A stretch of 11,140 bases of DNA, taken from contig NZ_ALPT02000110.1 of assembly GCF_000292245.2 (NCBI RefSeq), positions 1 to 11,140 on the forward strand, given 5' to 3'. The notes under the pieces were generated by a model. That model made no database searches and was not told the origin of the DNA. It worked only from the letters and a program-made list of their open reading frames with translations. Source of the DNA: Alkalihalobacillus alcalophilus ATCC 27647 = CGMCC 1.3604. Lineage in GTDB: Bacteria; Bacillota; Bacilli; Bacillales; Bacillaceae_D. Below, piece after piece: positions 6,143-11,140 of the stretch; the stretch's first letter is position 1; every line of letters begins with the position of its first letter. Made by a program: the position numbers and the translations under genes.

Positions 6143-6157
6143 TTGAAAGCGCTTTAT
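6143..6157. promoter_or_regulatory. cre-like CcpA site upstream of amtB
   Basis: TTGAAAGCGCTTTAT fits the B. subtilis cre pattern WTGNAANCGNWNNCW at 14 of 15 positions. It lies about 87 bases upstream of the predicted amtB start, where CcpA would more likely assist than block transcription. Motif evidence only. Confidence 0.45.
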
Positions 6158-6207
6158 TTATAGTGCTTTTACAGTACTCTTGTTGAATGCTCTTTCTTTC
6201 CTTCCAT

Positions 6208-6230
6208 AAAAAAGTCCAACACAAATGGAC
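6208..6230 (-). terminator. Weak possible terminator in the amtB upstream region
   Basis: A 5-bp hairpin (GTCCA at 6214-6218 with TGGAC at 6226-6230) is followed on the minus strand by six Ts (6213-6208). The stem is short, so this may be chance. If real, it would shield the amtB promoter from leftward transcription. Confidence 0.25.
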
Positions 6231-6245
6231 AAAACACCTTATCGT

Positions 6246-6262
6246 TGTTAGATATACTAACA
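6246..6262. promoter_or_regulatory. TnrA/GlnR-type box 3, without an obvious promoter
   Basis: TGTTAGATATACTAACA is a perfect match to TGTNAN7TNACA with near-perfect dyad symmetry. It lies 142 bases upstream of box 2. No gene begins near it: amtB starts about 250 bases away and ung ends about 315 bases away on the other side. It may help bind a regulator cooperatively for amtB or serve an unannotated transcript. The surrounding 6121-6490 stretch holds no gene that I can support on either strand. Confidence 0.65.
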
Positions 6263-6486
6263 GACGGAATTTTCTACTTACCTACAAATGAAACCGCCCT
6301 CATAATAGCTGTAAACAGATCATTAGATATCGCTAGCCACTTTTTTTATGATAAAAGATAAGCATAAAGGCCTTTTGCCGATCGACAGTGGTTGGACACT
6401 TCGATTTCACTTCCTTGCTCTTATTCAGTAAACGGCCTTGTTCCTAAAATTTAATTATTTCTCATCACTATTTCTATGTACAAACC

Positions 6487-6546
6487 AAAAAGAGGAACCT
6501 ACAAGTCAGACAAATGAAGTCTCACTGAAAGGTCCCTCTACTTTTT
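6487..6546 (-). terminator. Terminator downstream of ung
   Basis: The 10-bp arms AGAGGAACCT (6491-6500) and AGGTCCCTCT (6530-6539) pair with one G-U in the minus-strand RNA. The loop has a further weak pairing (AGTC/GTCT region). The minus strand continues into TTTTTGG. The plus side also has a T-run (6542-6547), so it may work in both directions. Confidence 0.65.
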
Positions 6547-6575
6547 TCTGCTATTTCATTTATAGCCAAAATCGT

Positions 6576-7241
6576 TTATTGAATTTCCCAATCAATCGGT
6601 TCGCTTCCATTCTCCTTTAAATACTCATTAATTTTAGAGAAAGGTTTACTACCAAAAAAGCCTCTATTCGCTGAAAATGGACTTGGGTGGGGAGAAATAA
6701 ATACAGGATGCCGATTATTGGTTATAAGGCTTTTTTTCGCTTCTGCCTGTTTCCCCCACAAAAGAAACACAACCGGCTTCGCGCGTTCGTTTAATTGTTG
6801 CATAATCCGATCTGTGAATATCTCCCAACCTCTCCCTTTGTGTGAAGCTGGTTGACCTTCTTCCACAGTTAAGACCGTATTCATTAATAAGACACCTTGT
6901 TTCGCCCATGATTCTAACAAACCATGTTCAGGTGGTTGAATATCCATATCCGCCTGCAACTCTTTGAAAATATTCCTTAAAGACGGTGGGAGTTTAACCC
7001 CTTTTTGCACCGAAAAGCTTAGTCCATGCGCTTGTCCCGAGCCATGATAAGGATCTTGTCCTAAAATCACAACCTTCACATCATCAAAATCCGTCAGATC
7101 AAAAGCCCGAAATACATTTTCCTTAGCAGGATAAATCGTTTTTTGCTCATATTCTTTCTCGATAAAAGATAACAAATCTTGAAAGTACCTTTTTTGACTT
7201 TCCTCTTCTAAGATAGACTTCCAGCGATTATTGACAAGCAT
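6576..7241 (-). CDS. ung: Uracil-DNA glycosylase, family 1
   Basis: Removes uracil from DNA as the first step of base excision repair; cytoplasmic and monomeric. From the chosen start the product has 221 residues, the usual size. The water-activating motif GQDPYH (Asp63, His66), uracil-pocket residues in LSFSVQ, LLMNTVLTV with the uracil-binding Asn (Asn121), and the DNA-intercalation loop HPSP (His185), here HPSPFSA where HPSPLSA is most common, are all visible. The ATG at 7241 is chosen because GGGGGAG lies 8-9 bases before it. The in-frame GTG at 7250 touches that Shine-Dalgarno sequence. It starts 45 bases after the yjiH-like gene stops, with no terminator between, so co-transcription is likely. 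Confidence 0.96.
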   Translation of the reverse strand: MLVNNRWKSILEEESQKRYFQDLLSFIEKEYEQKTIYPAKENVFRAFDLTDFDDVKVVILGQDPYHGSGQAHGLSFSVQKGVKLPPSLRNIFKELQADMDIQPPEHGLLESWAKQGVLLMNTVLTVEEGQPASHKGRGWEIFTDRIMQQLNERAKPVVFLLWGKQAEAKKSLITNNRHPVFISPHPSPFSANRGFFGSKPFSKINEYLKENGSEPIDWEIQ

Positions 7242-7286
7242 GGCGTTCACTCCCCCATTAATAACAAGTTTATATCGAACCTTCCC

Positions 7287-8645
7287 TTAGAATATCATAT
7301 GGGCAATTAATACAATGATCGGTAATGTAATAAGCGTTCTTAATAAGAAAATAGCGACTAAATCCAGAAAGCGTACGGGAATTTTTGACCCTAATAAAAG
7401 TCCACCAATTTCAGACATATAAATTAATTGGGTAACCGATACACAAGCAATAATAAAACGTGTCATCTCACTTTCGATTCCGACTCCTAATAATGCCGGT
7501 AAGAACATATCCGCAAATCCAACGACCATCGTCTGGCCTGCCGCCTGCGCTTCCGGAACTTGCATCCAAGAAAGAACATACTCAAACGGTGTCCCTAAAA
7601 TAGAAAATAATGGTGTATATTCCGCAATAACTAATGAGATTGTTCCAATGACAACAACAACCGGAATAACGACTAGCCACATATCCAAAACATTTTTAAT
7701 TCCAGATAAAACAAATCCTTTAAAACCTTGCCCTTGATAAGCTTTTGATAAAGCAACATTTAGAGCGCCTTTAAAATCCACTTTTTCATGTCCTGAATCG
7801 AGCGATGGTTTTTCTCCATTTATAAATGTATCTGATTTTCTCGATAATGGTGGAATTCGTGGCATAATTACCGCCGCTGCAAAACCTGAAATGAGCAAAA
7901 TCATATAAAACTCAAAAAACATATGACCGAGATTTAAGTATTGTAAGATAACAATACTAAAAGTAATCGAAACAACGGAAAAGGTCGTCCCAATAACAGC
8001 CGCTTCACGTTTTGTATAAAATCCTTTTTCATATTGTTGATTTGTAATCAGAACTCCGACAGTCCCATCACCAACCCATGAAGCCATACAATCAATGGCT
8101 GAGCGCCCAGGTAACTTGAATAAAGGTCGCATTACTCGGTTCATCCAACCTCCAACAAATTCAAGCAAACCATAATCCATTAATAATGGTAGAAATAGTC
8201 CCGCAAATAAAAAGACCGTAAACAAAATAGGAATTAACTCAAAAATCAAGGTACCCCCTGTCTCTTCTGACCAAATAAAAGATGGGCCCATTTCCCACAA
8301 AGTCACCCCAACAAGGACTACTCCAATAAATCGAATCAATAAAGATAAGGGCGATACAACAAAAACCGTCCGAATCATCTGAGGATACGTATATTTATCC
8401 TTCATTAATGTCAAAATGAAAGACAGAGTAAAGCCCAATGCTAAAATAATAAAAACAAGAAGTGGCAAGGAACCTTCTAATAGTTCCTGTAACAAACCAG
8501 CTAAATAAGCGACTGGAATCGTAAAGTTTTCTCCTAATGTAATAGGTGTAATAAATAAAAAGATCCCAATAATTGAAGGGATAATAAATTTTATAAATGC
8601 CAGTTTTCGTTCAGAACCTCTTAATTCTTGAGGTTGATTATCCAT
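7287..8645 (-). CDS. YjiH family membrane protein with Gate (nucleoside recognition) domain
   Basis: A polytopic membrane protein of 452 residues, probably a transporter of unknown substrate. About ten to eleven hydrophobic segments are visible, beginning at residues 18-36 after a charged N-terminus and including two regions like the Gate domain found in nucleoside transporters and in SpmA/SpmB: about 145-245 with RSAIDCMASWVGDGTVGVL, and about 325-430 with AGQTMVVGFADMFLP. A hydrophilic loop (265-310) separates the halves. The repeated Gate halves and total length fit the YjiH family. RBS AGGGAGGA lies 7 bases before the ATG. The gene precedes ung on one likely transcript; a functional link to DNA repair or nucleosides is not shown. 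Confidence 0.82.
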   Translation of the reverse strand: MDNQPQELRGSERKLAFIKFIIPSIIGIFLFITPITLGENFTIPVAYLAGLLQELLEGSLPLLVFIILALGFTLSFILTLMKDKYTYPQMIRTVFVVSPLSLLIRFIGVVLVGVTLWEMGPSFIWSEETGGTLIFELIPILFTVFLFAGLFLPLLMDYGLLEFVGGWMNRVMRPLFKLPGRSAIDCMASWVGDGTVGVLITNQQYEKGFYTKREAAVIGTTFSVVSITFSIVILQYLNLGHMFFEFYMILLISGFAAAVIMPRIPPLSRKSDTFINGEKPSLDSGHEKVDFKGALNVALSKAYQGQGFKGFVLSGIKNVLDMWLVVIPVVVVIGTISLVIAEYTPLFSILGTPFEYVLSWMQVPEAQAAGQTMVVGFADMFLPALLGVGIESEMTRFIIACVSVTQLIYMSEIGGLLLGSKIPVRFLDLVAIFLLRTLITLPIIVLIAHMIF

Positions 8646-8694
8646 TCATTCTTCCTCCCTAAAAATACATGTTATTAACTTTATTTTCTGTATA

Positions 8695-8723
8695 ATTATA
8701 CTCACATATTAATAAACACAATG
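8695..8723 (-). promoter_or_regulatory. Promoter of the yjiH-like gene
   Basis: A perfect TATAAT lies at 8700-8695 on the minus strand. CATTGT, a poor -35, stands 17 bases upstream (8723-8718). The rest of the 226-base divergent gap holds the promoter for the ATP-grasp gene and AT-rich sequence. Confidence 0.5.
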
Positions 8724-8832
8724 TTACTATCCTATCTCATCTTTTCAAATTTCGCAATCAAATTTAAGTGTTTTTTTATTCCCTTTTATTGTTAGTCAAA
8801 ACCTCTTAATAGCCTAAACTTTTTGTATCCTT

Positions 8833-8838
8833 TATACT
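8833..8838 (+). promoter_or_regulatory. -10 element for the ATP-grasp gene
   Basis: TATACT lies 33 bases before the ATG and is followed by GAGGAGGT as RBS. No clear -35 hexamer is seen at the right distance. Confidence 0.45.
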
Positions 8839-8871
8839 AACAAGGACTACCAACAAGAGGAGGTAATTATA

Positions 8872-9804
8872 ATGAATGAAAAAATATACATTATCCACGA
8901 AAATGACGAATGGACAAAACCTTTATGTGATGCCTTAGAAGAATTAAATCAACCCTATGAACTGTGGCATCTAGACGCGGGACAATTTGATTTAACTAAA
9001 GAACCTCCAACAGGTATCTTTTATAATCGAATGAGCGCTTCATCCCATACTCGTTCACATCGTTATGCACCTGAATATACGGCCGCTGTGCTTGCTTGGT
9101 TAGAAGCCCACGATCGCAAAGTCTATAACTCCAGCCGTGCTTTACAATTAGAGCTTAGTAAAGTAGCCCAATATTTATCACTAGAAGCCTTTGGGATCCA
9201 AACCCCAAAAACACTTGCTGCAACTGGAGCTGAGCATATCATTCAAGCGGCGAAGGATAGTGGTTTATCTCGTTTTATCACTAAACATAACCGCGCTGGA
9301 AAAGGTTTAGGTGTTCAATTATTTCAAAACATAGCAGAGCTCGAAGCTTATGTAAAAAGTTCAGCATTTGAACCTTCTATAGATGGAATCACTTTAATTC
9401 AGCAATACATCGAATCACCAAGCTCATCTATATTAAGATATGAGTTTGTTAATGGGAAGTTTATGTATGTAGTCAAAGTCGATACTTCCGACGGTTTTGA
9501 ATTATGTCCTGCTGATAGTTGCCAAATCGGTGACCAATTTTGTCCAACGACACAGAAACCAACTGCTAAATTTGAAATTGTCGATGAGGGCAATCAGGAA
9601 CTAATTGAAAAATATACATCATTTTTAAAGGCAAACGGAATTCAAATGGCGGGAATTGAATGTATTCAAAGTCAAGACGGAACGTGGTATACATATGATG
9701 TCAATACAAATACGAACTATAACCCAGATGCCGAAGCAAAAGTCGGCCTTTACGGTATGAAGGAAATTGCTAAAACGTTAACCGAGGCTCTTTCTTCTAT
9801 TTAA
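8872..9804 (+). CDS. RimK-like ATP-grasp ligase
   Basis: Predicted ATP-dependent carboxylate-amine ligase of the ATP-grasp fold, nearest to the RimK/alpha-L-glutamate ligase group; its substrates are unknown. The 310 residues include an N-terminal Rossmann-like pre-ATP-grasp domain (1-90), then Lys97 in ELSK and Lys138 before the glycine-rich loop NRAGKGLGV (140-148), both expected to contact ATP. An acidic Mg-binding core follows, with GIECI (Glu263) and YDVNTNTNY (Asp276, Asn278). The core is intact, so activity is likely. The start has a strong GAGGAGGT RBS 8 bases upstream. The gene appears monocistronic: it has its own -10, and pdxK has another. No neighbouring gene shows what peptide or metabolite it extends. 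Confidence 0.8.
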   Translation: MNEKIYIIHENDEWTKPLCDALEELNQPYELWHLDAGQFDLTKEPPTGIFYNRMSASSHTRSHRYAPEYTAAVLAWLEAHDRKVYNSSRALQLELSKVAQYLSLEAFGIQTPKTLAATGAEHIIQAAKDSGLSRFITKHNRAGKGLGVQLFQNIAELEAYVKSSAFEPSIDGITLIQQYIESPSSSILRYEFVNGKFMYVVKVDTSDGFELCPADSCQIGDQFCPTTQKPTAKFEIVDEGNQELIEKYTSFLKANGIQMAGIECIQSQDGTWYTYDVNTNTNYNPDAEAKVGLYGMKEIAKTLTEALSSI

Positions 9805-9808
9805 ATAA

Positions 9809-9824
9809 ACGTTTAATTAAACGT
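9809..9824. repeat. 16-bp perfect palindrome after the ATP-grasp gene
   Basis: ACGTTTAATTAAACGT is its own reverse complement and starts five bases after the stop codon. It could form a weak hairpin or be an operator. It lacks the GC stem and T-run of a terminator. The rest of the gap up to pdxK shows only the pdxK promoter. Confidence 0.4.
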
Positions 9825-9933
9825 AAACCTTACAGTGGTTAGCCTCGATTTTCTTTTTTAAACCATTTTCCGTGCTCATCCGATATTATGGTTCCCTTTT
9901 GTATAAACTAATCGTTGTTATAAGATTTATTTA

Positions 9934-9961
9934 TTGTCTCTACGGTTCATTTTAGTATAAT
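9934..9961 (+). promoter_or_regulatory. pdxK promoter
   Basis: TTGTCT (9934-9939), a 16-base spacer and a perfect TATAAT (9956-9961). It lies 36 bases before the pdxK ATG, with AAGGAG between. Confidence 0.65.
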
Positions 9962-9997
9962 AGATTAAAGCAAGCTTGATAAGGAGTGAAAATCAAC

Positions 9998-10810
9998 ATG
10001 ACAATGTCAAAAGCATTAACTATTGCTGGTTCAGATACGAGCGGTGGAGCTGGATTACAAGCCGATATCAAAACATTTCAGGAACTTGGCGTATACGGTA
10101 TGAATGCCCTTACTGTTATCGTCGCTCAAGACCCAGCCCGTAATTGGTTTCATGAGGTGATCCCTCAATCGGTTGAAACATTAGAAAAACAAATTGAAAC
10201 AGTTTTAGCCGGAATCGGTGTTGACGCTGTTAAAACAGGAATGCTTGGCTCAATCGATATTATAAATCTCGTTGCCAAAAAAGTGGATGAATATAAAATT
10301 AACCAACTAGTTGTTGACCCTGTTATGGTTTGTAAAGGTGCCGATGAAGCGTTAAACCCAGAAACAGATGCATGTTTACGTGATGTATTAATCCCAAGAG
10401 CATTTGTGGTCACACCAAATTTATTCGAAGCTTCTCAATTAAGTGGCGTCGGACCAGTGGACTCTGTTGAAAAAATGAAAGAAGCGGCCGAAAAAATCCA
10501 TCAGCTCGGTGCTAAACACGTTATCGTTAAAGGCGGAAGTAAATTAGGTCTTAACGAAGCCATCGATATTTGGTATGATGGTTCAACATTCCACGAATTA
10601 AAATCTGAACTAATTGACACAAGCTTTACACACGGTGCCGGTTGCACATACTCTGCTGCGATTGCTGCAGAATTAGCAAAAGGCCGCAGTGTTGAAGAAG
10701 CCATATACACAGCAAAAGACTTCATTACAGCTGCGATTCGTCACTCTTTCCGACTCAATGAATACGTTGGACCAACGAATCATGCCGCTTATAAACACAC
10801 ACTTGTTTAA
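9998..10810 (+). CDS. pdxK: Pyridoxal kinase / hydroxymethylpyrimidine kinase-like PdxK
   Basis: A cytoplasmic ribokinase-fold kinase that phosphorylates pyridoxal, pyridoxine and pyridoxamine to feed vitamin B6 salvage; relatives also act on HMP. The 270-residue product has the N-terminal GSDTSGGAGLQAD loop (11-23), TGML at 80-83, DPVMVCKG with Cys112, and the anion-hole/catalytic HGAGCTYSAA with Cys216. The cysteine pair 104 residues apart is the hallmark of the dual-Cys class of Firmicute pyridoxal kinases, in place of the usual Asp-bearing GTGD motif of ThiD. The sequence follows B. subtilis PdxK closely from MSMHKALTIAGSD onward, which supports the ATG at 9998. The in-frame GTG at 9986 overlaps the AAGGAG RBS. 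It ends at a strong terminator. Confidence 0.93.
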   Translation: MTMSKALTIAGSDTSGGAGLQADIKTFQELGVYGMNALTVIVAQDPARNWFHEVIPQSVETLEKQIETVLAGIGVDAVKTGMLGSIDIINLVAKKVDEYKINQLVVDPVMVCKGADEALNPETDACLRDVLIPRAFVVTPNLFEASQLSGVGPVDSVEKMKEAAEKIHQLGAKHVIVKGGSKLGLNEAIDIWYDGSTFHELKSELIDTSFTHGAGCTYSAAIAAELAKGRSVEEAIYTAKDFITAAIRHSFRLNEYVGPTNHAAYKHTLV

Positions 10811-10819
10811 TCAGATTTC

Positions 10820-10860
10820 AAAACACGTATGACCGAATCATGCGTGTTTTGTCTTTTTTT
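10820..10860 (+). terminator. Rho-independent terminator of pdxK
   Basis: The 12-base arms AAAACACGTATG (10820-10831) and CATGCGTGTTTT (10839-10850) pair with one G-U, with a 7-base loop, and are followed by GTC and seven Ts (10854-10860). Confidence 0.9.
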
Positions 10861-10870
10861 ATATTAATCT

Positions 10871-11140
10871 AGCTTCTGACCAAACAGGCTTCGCTTTTTT
10901 CAATCTAGCTGCGCCTGTTAGAAGCTCGAGAAAAATCGCCCATCTGAATGAAGACAAAGAGCGTCTTCATCAGCTGTTCTTATTTTTTCTCGCTTCTGAC
11001 CAAACGGACTCCGCTTTTTTTCAATCTAGCTGCGTCCGTTAGAAGCTCGAGAAAAATCGGTTCGTCTTTTGAAGACAAAGAGCGTCTTCATAAGCCGTCC
11101 CTAATTTTTTCTCGCTTCTGACCGAACGGACTCCGCTTTT
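10871..11140. repeat. Tandem array of about 120-base intergenic repeat units, each with two hairpins
   Basis: The unit start CTTCTGACC recurs at 10873 and 10993, and as CTTCTGACCG at 11115, giving periods of 120 and 122 bases. The third unit is cut by the window edge. Each full unit has a large foldback: CTTCT with AGAAG, plus AACAGGC (10883-10889) with GCCTGTT (10913-10919) in unit 1 and AACGGAC (11003-11009) with GTCCGTT (11034-11040) in unit 2. From unit 2 on, an outer arm TTTTTCTCG can pair with CGAGAAAAA. A second hairpin has stem TGAAGAC/GTCTTCA with identical loop AAAGAGC in both units. No protein frame of note crosses the array. It resembles the multi-copy CTAGCTGC-type intergenic repeats of Bacillaceae in general style. 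Its function is unknown. Confidence 0.85.

Noticed and set aside
6438..6620. Plus-strand open frame of 60 codons between amtB and ung
   Set aside because: It crosses the ung terminator hairpin and the end of ung, has no RBS, and its composition does not look like a protein.
9809..9824. The palindrome as the terminator of the ATP-grasp gene
   Set aside because: The stem is AT-rich, has no loop in its perfect form and no T-run follows, so it is listed only as a palindrome.
10871..11140. The right-end repeats as a CRISPR array
   Set aside because: The repeated part is nearly the whole 120-base unit with no unique spacers of constant size, and no cas gene is seen.

Overview
The window reads as a chromosomal segment of an AT-rich, Gram-positive Bacillota, most likely a Bacillaceae member. 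The evidence is strong GGAGG-type ribosome binding sites, TnrA/GlnR-type and CcpA-type (cre) DNA sites, a CC-type PdxK, and a grouping of ung, pdxK and a YwdI-like gene that recalls the ywd region of Bacillus subtilis. The species cannot be named from sequence alone.

Left part (1-2610): a GNAT acetyltransferase gene and a convergent YwdI-like small gene lie between two ends of the same IS200/IS605-type transposon. One copy is complete (1178-2605). It carries an intact TnpB RNA-guided nuclease gene but no tnpA. Only the last 19 bases of the other copy are visible, at the left edge. Both copies abut the pentamer TTTAT (minus strand), which gives the insertion target and the likely TAM. The 3' flank of the complete copy would supply the TnpB guide.

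Centre (2623-6262): a four-gene minus-strand operon in the order amtB ammonium channel, DUF294 GlnD-like nucleotidyltransferase, DEDDh exonuclease, and a short MerR-type GlnR-like regulator, closed by a hairpin terminator. The first two genes overlap in a TAATG, and the exonuclease RBS lies in the end of the DUF294 gene. Upstream of amtB are a perfect TATAAT -10, a perfect TGTNAN7TNACA box centred about 49 bases upstream of the predicted start site (the classic TnrA activation position), a second near-perfect box just downstream of that site, a cre-like site, and a third perfect box further upstream. The operon therefore encodes an ammonium channel, two enzymes of unknown physiological role and a GlnR-like DNA-binding protein that may act on its own promoter. 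It has no glnK, the usual partner of amtB. This is the most interesting part of the window.

Right part (6491-11140): yjiH-like membrane protein and ung (uracil-DNA glycosylase) on the minus strand, probably co-transcribed, then a RimK-like ATP-grasp ligase and pdxK on the plus strand, each with its own promoter signals. After the pdxK terminator comes a tandem array of about 120-base units that each form two hairpins. The array runs off the right edge, and base changes between its units preserve pairing.
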